The position numbers were made by a program, and so were the translations under genes. The notes beneath the pieces are model-generated. The model had not been told where the DNA came from and did not search any database. It saw only the letters and a list, made by a program, of their open reading frames with translations. 53,050 nt of DNA from an uncultured Coriobacteriaceae bacterium (GTDB lineage Bacteria; Actinomycetota; Coriobacteriia; Coriobacteriales; Atopobiaceae), in assembly GCA_902798915.1 (NCBI GenBank), contig CADBYM010000023.1, forward strand, positions 1 to 53,050, in the 5' to 3' direction. Positions within the stretch are counted from its first letter, which is position 1. Every line of letters starts with the position of its first letter. Shown in pieces: positions 27,146-34,532 of the stretch.

Positions 27146-27697
27146 CTACGATAGTTCTTCGTACTGCTCGCGCAGGTACGCCCCCACCCACTCCATAACA
27201 TCATAGCTGTTCAGCGGTACATCTTCTAGCACCTCTCGCAGTTCCCTCGTGTCGAGCTTCACAACACCGGAATCGGTCTCGTGCTGGAACAGAAAATCTG
27301 TGTCCGGATGTCCCTGAATCAGAGTGAGCACCGTCGAGCTCACGTCGCCGAGCGGTGTGAAGTCGATGTGATCCATGCGAAAGGTTGCCGTCAGATGCGT
27401 CCCGTGGTTGTTGGGGTCTGCCTCCTGCGTGACGGACTCGATTGCGAGCTCACCTCCTGTCTGTTCGCAGGCAAGCTTGAGCAGTGGTACGCCCATCCCC
27501 ACGCTCCTCGTGGTCCTTGTGGTGTAGAAGGGGTCCGTCACGCTCCTCACCACGTCCTGGCTCATGCCGCAGCCGTCATCGACGATCTCGAGCGTCAGCA
27601 CGTCGTTGCGCTCGGTGATAAGAATCTGCGTGAGCGAGGCGCCTGCCTTCACAGAATTCTCCGCCACGTCCAGTATGTTAAGCGATAGTTCCTTCAT
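27146..27697 (-). CDS. HATPase-fold protein in the hydrogenase operon (C-terminal extension)
   Basis: 183 residues. A GHKL-type ATP-binding domain without a phospho-accepting His domain: N-box DVAENSVKAGA (residues ~10-20), G1 box DDGCGM (~40-45), F-box DPFYTTR and the G2-like VGMGVPLLK. A ~60-residue extension follows the ATPase part. Such stand-alone HATPases occur with DRTGG, PHP and HydS-like genes beside multi-subunit hydrogenases of clostridia; partner and substrate are unknown. AAGGG is immediately before the ATG; the PHP gene ends 15 bases upstream. Confidence 0.82.
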   Translation of the reverse strand: MKELSLNILDVAENSVKAGASLTQILITERNDVLTLEIVDDGCGMSQDVVRSVTDPFYTTRTTRSVGMGVPLLKLACEQTGGELAIESVTQEADPNNHGTHLTATFRMDHIDFTPLGDVSSTVLTLIQGHPDTDFLFQHETDSGVVKLDTRELREVLEDVPLNSYDVMEWVGAYLREQYEELS

Positions 27698-27712
27698 CCC
27701 TTGCCCCTGCGT

Positions 27713-28459
27713 CTAGGAAGACCTCAGGTCTTCGAACAGCTTCTTGCGCACCAACGCGCCGTCACACGCCCCGTCATCTCCCGTCTCCAGCTCCAGCCAG
27801 TCGTTCTCGTCTCCGTCCCTCAGCTGGTCGAGGTAGTGGGCATCCGAGCTGAACAGCAGCCGCATGTCCTGAAGTCCGTACCTGCTGACATAGGAGTCCC
27901 TGTTCGCCCTGTCGTGAAGCTCGGCAATGCGAAACCCTGCGTAGTGCGGGAAGTCGCCCAGGATCTCTATCGCTCCGTTGGCCGGACGGTCGATGTGCGC
28001 CGGGTAGCACACGCCACGGTACTTGGCGACAATGAGCGGCGCCTCGTCCAGCGAGATGGTGGTCGCGTTGATGAGGAGGTCCTCCTCCCGTCCGATGACG
28101 TTGTCCTCAGCGTCAAGTATGAGCTGCTCGCCAAAGATATCCTCGCGGTTCTTCACGCGCACCCGCCTCGCATCGACCTCGTCGTTGAACGCGAGGGCCT
28201 CCTCGAGCGTCTCGAACAGGCATACCGCATGGATGTCCTCCGACGTGGTCAGCTCCATACCCGCGATGGGCACCACACCATAGCGCTCGGCCGCCTCAAA
28301 GAACGCCGGGCAGTTCCTCGACGTGTTGTGGTCGGTCAACGCCATGATGCCCACGCCATTGAGGTATGCCATGCCGGCGATGCTGTTCGGCGTGTTGTCC
28401 GCGTCCCCGCACGGCGACAAACAAGAGTGCACATGCAGGTCGTAGTAGTAGCGGGTCAT
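27713..28459 (-). CDS. PHP-domain metal-dependent phosphoesterase
   Basis: 248 residues. The PHP signature DLHVHSCLSPCG at residues 7-18, LTDHN near 41, the Glu in IAGMELTTS near 68, a His in CYPAHIDRP and FSSDAHYLD near 210 provide the metal-binding residues of a PolX/TrpH-like phosphoesterase. TrpH-type enzymes remove phosphate from 3',5'-nucleoside bisphosphates or oligonucleotides; here the operon context suggests a signalling role. The ATG overlaps the stop codon of the preceding DRTGG gene by one base (a GTG one codon earlier would overlap by four). Confidence 0.87.
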   Translation of the reverse strand: MTRYYYDLHVHSCLSPCGDADNTPNSIAGMAYLNGVGIMALTDHNTSRNCPAFFEAAERYGVVPIAGMELTTSEDIHAVCLFETLEEALAFNDEVDARRVRVKNREDIFGEQLILDAEDNVIGREEDLLINATTISLDEAPLIVAKYRGVCYPAHIDRPANGAIEILGDFPHYAGFRIAELHDRANRDSYVSRYGLQDMRLLFSSDAHYLDQLRDGDENDWLELETGDDGACDGALVRKKLFEDLRSS

Positions 28460-28797
28460 CACGCGGCGTCTGAGGACAGGAGGCCGGCGAGTCTCACCGC
28501 CGTCTCGTAGATCGGCTGGTCGCTGACGACGAGGTTCACGTCCTTTGCCTCGGCCGTGGCGACCACGTCAGCGGGGACGTCCACCCCCTCCGCCAGAACC
28601 ACGCAGGAAGTGTCCGTAAGACTCGCGACCGCCACCACGTTCATGTTCGTCATGATGGTAATCCATGCGTTGTCCATCTGCGCGCGGCCCATGACCCAGC
28701 TCAGCAGATCTCCTATGTAGACGCCATCGATCTCCCGCTCGCCGTCGGGCAGTGCCTTGGCCACAAACCCATGCGCAAGAAGCTCCTTGACCTTCAC
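28459..28797 (-). CDS. DRTGG-domain protein (second copy)
   Basis: 112 residues matching a stand-alone DRTGG domain: MKVKELL start, GVYIGDLLSWVMGRAQMDNAWITI, then VLAEGVDVP and ANLV-type strands. DRTGG domains also occur in phosphotransacetylases and near CBS domains, and are thought to bind a small ligand, perhaps a nucleotide; this is not proven. Nine bases after the HydS-like gene and overlapping the PHP gene. Confidence 0.8.
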   Translation of the reverse strand: MKVKELLAHGFVAKALPDGEREIDGVYIGDLLSWVMGRAQMDNAWITIMTNMNVVAVASLTDTSCVVLAEGVDVPADVVATAEAKDVNLVVSDQPIYETAVRLAGLLSSDAA

Positions 28798-28806
28798 CCG
28801 ATCACC

Positions 28807-30066
28807 TCACTTGTTGGGATTTGTACGAATCTTGCAGTCTTCGAGGTGCGCCTTCCCCCTCACGACATCCTCTGCCAGTGCCCTGCAGGTGGGAGCGCCG
28901 CAGGCGCCGCAGTCTATCCCCGGCAGGGTGGCGCGCAGCTTCTGGATGTCGGCCATCATCCGCATGGACTCCACCATGCTGTCGGAGAGACGCGTGATGG
29001 GCTTGTACTCGGGAAGCTCGTTGAACAGGTACATGTCGGGGATGTACTCCTGCTCGTCGGGTCCCAGGAAGTTCTTTGAGACCGGCAGATAGCGCCTGAG
29101 CGTCTGCAACCTCGTCTTTGCGATGAAGGGATTCTGAACGGTGAGCACGCCTCCCACGCAGCCGCCCGTGCAGGCGTCCAGCTCAATGAACTTCACTGGA
29201 GGGATGTTTCCGTTCTCGATCTGCTCCAGCACGTTGATGACGTTCTCGATGCCGTCGGCCGCGAGGTACTCGTCGTTGAAGAGGGCCGTGGCCTCTCCAC
29301 CAGAGCTCGCCCAGCCAATCCCCACCATCCCGGACTCGGTCATGGAGACGATCTCGTCGTCTCGGGTCATCTTGCTGATGAGCGCAAAGTACACGTCACT
29401 CATCGAGACGACCTCGTCAACCTGGCTCTTGTAGTCCGCGAAGCCGTTCTTGACGTAGCTTGACTTCGCGGGGCACGGCGATATGAAGAACACGCCGATG
29501 TCTTCGTCCTTTAGCGTTGGGTGCTTCTCCTTCGCCCGCTTTCGGGCCAGCTTCGCGGCCACCTCCATGGGCGGGAGCATATGCATCACGTTGTCGTTGA
29601 GCGAGGGGAATCGCAGAGCTATGAGGCGTACGATCACGGGACAGGCCGAGCTTATGATGGGCGTCTTCACGCCTTCGGTCTTGAGATAGAGCCTCGTGTA
29701 TGCAGACACGAGCTCGGCAGCCTTCGATACCTCGAAGACGTCATCAAACCCTATCCTCAGCAAGCCGTCGAGCACGTAGTCGACGTCGTCAAGATTGTCG
29801 AACTGACCGTACAGCGACGGAGCGGGCAGGGCAATCTTGTAGCGATAGAGCTCCATCCTGTCGAGCTTGCCGACGACCGCCTTCTTTGCCTTGTTGTCGC
29901 ATGCACGAATGCACTCGCCGCAATCGATGCAGCGCGCGTCATTGATGACCGCATGCCCGTCATGTATCCGGATGGCCTCCGTGGGACACCTTCTGAGGCA
30001 GTTCGTACAGCCGGTGCACCTGCTCACGTCCAGCCGTACCGAGTGTTCATATTCGCTGCTCGTCAT
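28807..30066 (-). CDS. HydS-like [FeFe]-hydrogenase-related iron-sulfur protein
   Basis: 419 residues. Two [4Fe-4S] ferredoxin clusters (CTGCTNCLRRCP and CIDCGECIRACD) precede a domain related to the [FeFe]-hydrogenase large subunit, with motifs SSACPVIVRL, SPCPAKSSYV and DACTGGCVGGVL where catalytic enzymes have TSC[C/S]PxW, MPCxxK and MxCxxGCxxGGG. A C-terminal four-Cys motif (CGACGAPTCRALAEDVV) resembles the RnfB-type cluster domain. The Ala in SACP replaces a cysteine of catalytic enzymes, as described for sensory HydS; no PAS domain is present, unlike typical group C HydS. Probably a redox or H2 sensor feeding the neighbouring HATPases. AGGTGGGGGG precedes the ATG. Confidence 0.85.
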   Translation of the reverse strand: MTSSEYEHSVRLDVSRCTGCTNCLRRCPTEAIRIHDGHAVINDARCIDCGECIRACDNKAKKAVVGKLDRMELYRYKIALPAPSLYGQFDNLDDVDYVLDGLLRIGFDDVFEVSKAAELVSAYTRLYLKTEGVKTPIISSACPVIVRLIALRFPSLNDNVMHMLPPMEVAAKLARKRAKEKHPTLKDEDIGVFFISPCPAKSSYVKNGFADYKSQVDEVVSMSDVYFALISKMTRDDEIVSMTESGMVGIGWASSGGEATALFNDEYLAADGIENVINVLEQIENGNIPPVKFIELDACTGGCVGGVLTVQNPFIAKTRLQTLRRYLPVSKNFLGPDEQEYIPDMYLFNELPEYKPITRLSDSMVESMRMMADIQKLRATLPGIDCGACGAPTCRALAEDVVRGKAHLEDCKIRTNPNK

Positions 30067-30101
30067 CACACCCCCCACCTATAGCAATGGGTCGTCACTC
30101 A

Positions 30102-30527
30102 TCACGCAAGGTTCACACGCATGGTGATGGTCGTGCCCTCCCCGACCACAGTATCGATGTCCAAGGAATCGGTATAGCGCTTCATGTTGGGCAATCCCAT
30201 GCCCGCACCGAATCCCAGGGAACGTATGCTGTCCGTTGCGGTGGAAAACCCTTCCTGCATCGCCTGCTCGACGTTCTCGATTCCAGGCCCTTGGTCCGCA
30301 AGAACGATGTCGATGTGGTCTTCGGTCACGTATACGTCCGCGGTTCCGCCGTTCGCATGGATCACCATGTTGATCTCGCCTTCGTACATGGCGATGGAGA
30401 CCCTGCGGATGATGGCGGGAGACAGTCCGAGCTGCCGAAGGTTCTTCTTTACCTGTGTGGACGCCTGGCCGGCCGAAGTGAAGTTGTCGCCGTCTACGTC
30501 AAAGTGAAAGACGAGTGCTTCAGACAT
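30102..30527 (-). CDS. Anti-sigma-factor-like HATPase (RsbW type)
   Basis: 141 residues. GHKL ATPase motifs: N-box with AMYEGEINMVIHA (residues ~45-57), G1 box DQGPGI, and GFGAGMGLPNMKRYTD. This is the short form seen in RsbW/SpoIIAB-type serine kinases and anti-sigma factors. No anti-anti-sigma or sigma gene is nearby, so a different target is likely. It begins inside the end of the first DRTGG gene (8-base overlap), and the HydS-like gene follows after 35 bases. Confidence 0.83.
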   Translation of the reverse strand: MSEALVFHFDVDGDNFTSAGQASTQVKKNLRQLGLSPAIIRRVSIAMYEGEINMVIHANGGTADVYVTEDHIDIVLADQGPGIENVEQAMQEGFSTATDSIRSLGFGAGMGLPNMKRYTDSLDIDTVVGEGTTITMRVNLA

Positions 30528-30876
30528 GGACGGCCTTCGTCCCAATGAGCCCGTTGATGTAGAGCGTGCCGCACGCGTCATACATCCGCTTCTCCGTAGC
30601 CATCATGACGATTCCGTCATCCTCGGCCATGGACACCATGGCAGCACTCGGCCTCTTGGAGCGAACGAACACGATGCACTTCATGTCCATCATCTCGGCC
30701 GTCCTGATCACCTGCGGATTCACGAGACCCGTGAGCAGCACAGCCTGGTCCTTCACGTAGGCAAGAACGTCGCTCATCATGTCACTTCCGCACGCGGAGT
30801 AGACATCGCTCTCGAGGCTCTCCTCGCAGCACAGCACGTCGGCGTCCAACAGGTCCCTAATCATCGAGATCTTCAT
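30520..30876 (-). CDS. DRTGG-domain protein (first copy)
   Basis: 118 residues, a stand-alone DRTGG-like domain (MKISMIRDLLDADVLC start; VLLTGLVNPQVIRTAEMMDM; IVFVRSKRP). Distantly similar to the copy at 28459-28797 in layout but clearly diverged. Lies 44 bases behind the NuoE-like gene and overlaps the HATPase gene, so it belongs to the hydrogenase transcript. Confidence 0.77.
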   Translation of the reverse strand: MKISMIRDLLDADVLCCEESLESDVYSACGSDMMSDVLAYVKDQAVLLTGLVNPQVIRTAEMMDMKCIVFVRSKRPSAAMVSMAEDDGIVMMATEKRMYDACGTLYINGLIGTKAVHV

Positions 30877-30920
30877 ATTCTCTGTCTCTCTATGCTCGGC
30901 ACTCGACTTCGGTTGGACGG

Positions 30921-31418
30921 CTAGTCGGCATACTTTGCCAGGATGTCGTCCACGTCATCGGGAACAAGGCGACCGTAGACCTCCTCATTCACGGTGAGGA
31001 CCGGAGCGAGACCGCACGCGCCGATGCAACGGCAGGCCTCAAGCGAGAACTTCTCGTCCGGCGTGCACTCGCCCACGTCGATCCCGAGCTTCTCCTTGAG
31101 CTTCTCTAGGACCTCGCCCGAACCCTTGACGTAGCAAGCCGTGCCCAGGCAGACGGAGATGTTGTACTGGCCCTTGGGCGAAAGCGCGAACTGCGCATAG
31201 AAAGTCGCCACGCCATAGACCTTCTCCAGAGGCACGCCCATGCCCTCGGCAATCATCTCCTGGACCTCGATGGGCAGGTAGCCGTAGATGTCCTGAGCCT
31301 TCTGCATGACGACCATAACGTTGCTCTTGTCGTGGCAGTTCTCAGCGATGACGGCCTTGAGCTGTGCCTCCTGCTCCGCCGTCCCCTTAAACGGAAGGTT
31401 GCTAATCTTCTTCTTCAT
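30921..31418 (-). CDS. hndA: NuoE-like [2Fe-2S] hydrogenase subunit (HndA type)
   Basis: 165 residues, the usual size. The thioredoxin-like C-terminal half holds the four cluster cysteines: SVCLGTACYVKG and CRCIGACGLAPV. In NADH dehydrogenase and Hnd-type hydrogenases this subunit pairs with the NuoF-like subunit. It is the first gene of the ten-gene run, separated from its NuoF partner by the whole signalling cassette. Confidence 0.93.
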   Translation of the reverse strand: MKKKISNLPFKGTAEQEAQLKAVIAENCHDKSNVMVVMQKAQDIYGYLPIEVQEMIAEGMGVPLEKVYGVATFYAQFALSPKGQYNISVCLGTACYVKGSGEVLEKLKEKLGIDVGECTPDEKFSLEACRCIGACGLAPVLTVNEEVYGRLVPDDVDDILAKYAD

Positions 31419-31464
31419 TGTGCGAAACTCCCTTGTTCAACAACCGCATTGAAACTGAACCCCC

Positions 31465-31493
31465 ATAATGCAGTATTGTCAAATCGTTATCAA
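31465..31493 (-). promoter_or_regulatory. Hydrogenase operon promoter with Rex-like operator
   Basis: On the minus strand: -35 TTGATA (31488-31493), 17-base spacer, -10 CATTAT (31465-31470), giving a ~40-base leader before hndA. On the plus strand TTGTCAA-ATCG-TTATCAA (31476-31493) matches the Rex repressor pattern TTGTTAANNNNTTAACAA with one change in each half-site and exact spacing, and covers the -35 and spacer. Rex senses NADH/NAD+ and commonly controls fermentation and hydrogenase genes, which suits this operon. The remaining part of the ~327-base gap 31419-31745 shows nothing else I can identify. Confidence 0.6.
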
Positions 31494-31745
31494 TCCCCTC
31501 TCTCGCGACCGACAGTCAAAGAAGAATACTACCAGACGAAAATGCACTTTGGCGCATCCTTGTCGTGCTTTGTGGCGAATTCCGCAGGGAACCTACCCCA
31601 GTGGCCATGGTACAAGGGCGCATGACAACCATCGCTCCTGCGGCACTTCTTTTCTAACTTGAGAATTAGGAGGGATTCAGGGTCCCGATGCGATGCGCAG
31701 GCGCTATTGTGTTCCTCTGCAATGCCTAGCAACAAAGGAGGCGTA

Positions 31746-32747
31746 ATGGCTGTGATACCAGAGGCGTACGAGCCGCAGCTCTCGCTCTACGACACCCAGC
31801 GTGCCATCGAGCGCATAAAGCACGTGTTCCTCACCAAGCTCTGCGCGGCGCTGCACCTCGTGCGCGTGACTGCCCCGCTCGTCGTGGACCCGAAGACCGG
31901 CATCAACGACAACCTCAACGGGGTCGAGCGACCCGTGAGCTTCGACGTACCCGCCGTCGGTGCCGATGCCGAGGTGGTGCAGTCGCTCGCCAAGTGGAAG
32001 CGCTACGCACTCAAGCGCTATGACTTCAACGTGGGCAAGGGCATCGTGTGTGACATGAACGCCATCCGTCGCGATGAGGAGCTCGACAACCTGCACTCCC
32101 TCTACGTTGACCAATGGGACTGGGAGAAGGTGATCGAACCCGAACAACGCACGCCCGAGTACCTTCGCGAGGTGGTCAATCGCATCGTCACGGCCATCTG
32201 CGGCACGCTCGACGAGCTCAAGTGGTACTATCCGCAGCTCGAGGTCGCGCTCGACCGCGAAGTGACCTTCATCACCGCCCAGGAGCTCGAGGACCTCTAT
32301 CCCACCCTCTCGCCCAAGGAGCGCGAGGACCGCTTCGTATCGGTCCACCGCACGACCTTCATACAGGGCATCGGCGGCGCGCTCGCCTCGGGAAGCCCTC
32401 ACGACGGCCGCTCCCCCGACTACGACGACTGGGACCTCAACGGAGACCTGCTCTTCTGGGACGATGTGCTCGGTTGCGCCCTCGAGGCGAGCAGCATGGG
32501 CATCCGCGTGAGCCCGGAGTCTCTTGACCGTCAGCTCACCATCGCCGGCTGCGACGACCGTCGTGTCCTCCCCTTCCACAAGATGCTTCTTGGCGGAGAG
32601 CTGCCCTCGACCATAGGTGGCGGCATTGGCCAGAGCCGCCTGTGCATGCTGCTCCTCGGCAAGGCGCACGTGGGAGAGGTGCAGGCCTCCGTATGGGACC
32701 AGCAGACCGTGGATGCGTGCGCGGCGGCAGGCATCCAGCTCCTCTAG
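31746..32747 (+). CDS. asnA: Aspartate-ammonia ligase (asparagine synthetase A)
   Basis: 333 residues, family length. Makes asparagine from aspartate, ammonia and ATP with release of AMP; related in fold to class II tRNA synthetases. Clear family segments: LSLYDTQRAIERIKHVF, RVTAPLVVDPKTGINDNLNG, KWKRYALKRY, MNAIRRDEELDNLHS, YVDQWDWEKVI and GGGIGQSRLCMLLL (motif 3-like). AAAGGAGG lies upstream of the ATG. Stands alone on the plus strand, divergent from the hydrogenase operon. Confidence 0.95.
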   Translation: MAVIPEAYEPQLSLYDTQRAIERIKHVFLTKLCAALHLVRVTAPLVVDPKTGINDNLNGVERPVSFDVPAVGADAEVVQSLAKWKRYALKRYDFNVGKGIVCDMNAIRRDEELDNLHSLYVDQWDWEKVIEPEQRTPEYLREVVNRIVTAICGTLDELKWYYPQLEVALDREVTFITAQELEDLYPTLSPKEREDRFVSVHRTTFIQGIGGALASGSPHDGRSPDYDDWDLNGDLLFWDDVLGCALEASSMGIRVSPESLDRQLTIAGCDDRRVLPFHKMLLGGELPSTIGGGIGQSRLCMLLLGKAHVGEVQASVWDQQTVDACAAAGIQLL

Positions 32748-32886
32748 GCACGAGTCTCGATATTGACCTTGCCCATTGGTACGCCGTCTACCGTCTTTGG
32801 GTTCTCTTTTTTCCCGTAAGATGTAGAATGTATGCCCATTGATTGACATTGAACGTGGTCCGCCCACGTATACGAAAGGAAGTGCA

Positions 32887-34236
32887 ATGGAGCTCGATAC
32901 GAACATCCCGCAGGACCCCAACACCGACGAGGTTATCTCGCAGGCTGAGGAGGAGGCTTGGGCACCCAAGCACCTGGCCCCCAACTCCGAGATCGTCGAG
33001 GAGGCCACCGCAGAGGAAGAGCCTGCCGCAGAGGTTGCAGCGGAAGATGCCGTAGAGGCGGGCGCGGTCGAGGAGCCTGAGGCCGAAGCCGCCGCCGAGG
33101 AGGCAGAGGAAGCCGTCGAGGCCACGGTCGAGGAAGCCGCCGAAGTGGAGGCGCCCGCCACAGAAGCTGCCGGAGTCGAGGTTGTGGCCGAGGAAGCCGC
33201 CGAGGCCGAGGCACCTGCAGAAGCTGCTGTCGAGGAGGCAGCGGAGTCCGACGCCGCGGATGCGGCACCCGTAGAGGAAGCTACCGAGGGCACCGTCGTG
33301 GCCACTGAGGACGTGGCCCCGGCACAATCAAAGATCGAGATTGCCCGCATTGCCAAGGAGGCCCTCATCGAGCGCGCCAAGGAGCTTGCCGACTCCGCCG
33401 ATTGGCGCAAGACCACGGATGAGCAGCGCGCGCTCATGGAGCAGTGGCGCGCTGCGGGCTACGCCGGCAAAGAGCTCAACGACAAGCTGTGGGACGAGTT
33501 CCGCGCCGCCCGCGATACGTTCTTCACGCGCCGCGACGAGCATTACACCGAGCTGCGTGCCGAGCAAGCAAAGGTCGTTGAGGCCAAGAAGCAGATTATC
33601 GAGGAGGCAAAGGAGCTCACCGCTGAAGTCCAGAACTGGGTGAGGACGTCCGATGCGCTCAATGGCCTGATGGATCGCTGGAAGGCGGCCGGCAACGCGG
33701 GACGCGACAACGAGCATGCGCTGTGGGAGGAGTTCAACGGCATCCGCCGCGACTTCCGCAACCGCCGCAAGGCCGACCTGGCAGAGCGCCGTGCAAAGGA
33801 GCGTGCCTGTGCAGAGGCCAAGCGCGCCATCGTGGACGAGGCAAAGGCCATCGCCGACGCCCAGGAATACACCCGCGAGAACAGCGAGCGCATGCGTCAG
33901 CTCAACGACGACTACAAGGCAGCTGGATATGCGGGCAAGCCTGCCAACGACACTCTCTGGCAGGAGTTCCGCGCCGCACAGAACTCCTATTGGGATGGCA
34001 ATTCCGCGCACCGCGACCAGCAGCGTCGCGAGCGCACCGAGCGCCTCACCGAGGCCGTCGAGCGCAAGTCAGGTCAAATCGAGCACCTCAAGGACCAGAA
34101 CGAGACCCTCACCACGCGCCTTGAGTCCACGCTCAATCCCGAGAAGGTCGCTCAGATCAAGCGTTGGATTGAGGAGAATGAGCAGCGCCTCGACGGGCTG
34201 AAGGACGACATAGACGAGATCAAGCGCAAGATCTAG
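32887..34236 (+). CDS. DUF349-repeat protein with acidic Ala/Glu-rich N-terminal half
   Basis: 449 residues. The first ~145 are almost only Ala, Glu, Val and Pro, probably disordered. Three helical DUF349-type units follow, each with a W/L-(x)-R..Y/A-GK or GR..(N/D)..LW-x-EF motif (DKLWDEFRAARDTFFTRR, HALWEEFNGIRRDFRNRR, DTLWQEFRAAQNSYWDG), then a final coiled coil (EHLKDQNETLTTRL). DUF349 proteins are thought to be cytoplasmic and have no firmly known function. AAAGGAA precedes the ATG. Single gene with its own terminator. Confidence 0.82.
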   Translation: MELDTNIPQDPNTDEVISQAEEEAWAPKHLAPNSEIVEEATAEEEPAAEVAAEDAVEAGAVEEPEAEAAAEEAEEAVEATVEEAAEVEAPATEAAGVEVVAEEAAEAEAPAEAAVEEAAESDAADAAPVEEATEGTVVATEDVAPAQSKIEIARIAKEALIERAKELADSADWRKTTDEQRALMEQWRAAGYAGKELNDKLWDEFRAARDTFFTRRDEHYTELRAEQAKVVEAKKQIIEEAKELTAEVQNWVRTSDALNGLMDRWKAAGNAGRDNEHALWEEFNGIRRDFRNRRKADLAERRAKERACAEAKRAIVDEAKAIADAQEYTRENSERMRQLNDDYKAAGYAGKPANDTLWQEFRAAQNSYWDGNSAHRDQQRRERTERLTEAVERKSGQIEHLKDQNETLTTRLESTLNPEKVAQIKRWIEENEQRLDGLKDDIDEIKRKI

Positions 34237-34255
34237 TCTCCGCCCATAGAATCTC

Positions 34256-34290
34256 GCGCCCCTTCTGCCATCGTAATGGCGAAGGGGCGC
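34256..34290 (+). terminator. Rho-independent-like terminator after the DUF349 gene
   Basis: GCGCCCCTTC (34256-34265) pairs with GAAGGGGCGC (34281-34290), and an inner GCCAT/ATGGC pair extends the stem. It begins 19 bases after the stop codon and is followed by a T-containing stretch (ATCTCATTTG). Confidence 0.75.
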
Positions 34291-34336
34291 ATCTCATTTG
34301 TGCCCCTCTTTCCTAATCGTGCAAAGGAGGCCCCAC

Positions 34337-34531
34337 ATGGCAAACGAAAACCCCAGCGCAGGCTACCCCACAGACGAGAGTCTAGGCGACGAGCTTGCCT
34401 TCATGGCAGCAATGCGGAAGTTCCGCCAGGCAAGGGAGCTTGGCGATCCGAAGCGAATTGCCCAGGCGGAGAAGGAGCTGCAGGAGGTGGTTCGCGGGGA
34501 GCTTCGCCGGCAAGAGAGCGGATGTGCGTAG
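34337..34531 (+). CDS. Small hypothetical protein, coupled to the hydrolase-like gene
   Basis: 64 residues (start MANENPSAGYPTDESLG), charged and helical in the second half (KELQEVVRGELRRQ), no known domain. A strong AGGAGG precedes the ATG, and the next gene begins one base after its stop codon, so the two are almost certainly co-translated. Function unknown. Confidence 0.65.
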   Translation: MANENPSAGYPTDESLGDELAFMAAMRKFRQARELGDPKRIAQAEKELQEVVRGELRRQESGCA

Positions 34532-34532
34532 C

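Noticed and set aside
31704..33437. 577-codon open frame opposite asnA and the DUF349 gene
   Set aside because: Ser/Ala-rich mirror image of the Ala/Glu-rich N-terminus of the DUF349 protein; spans two genes with clear families on the plus strand.
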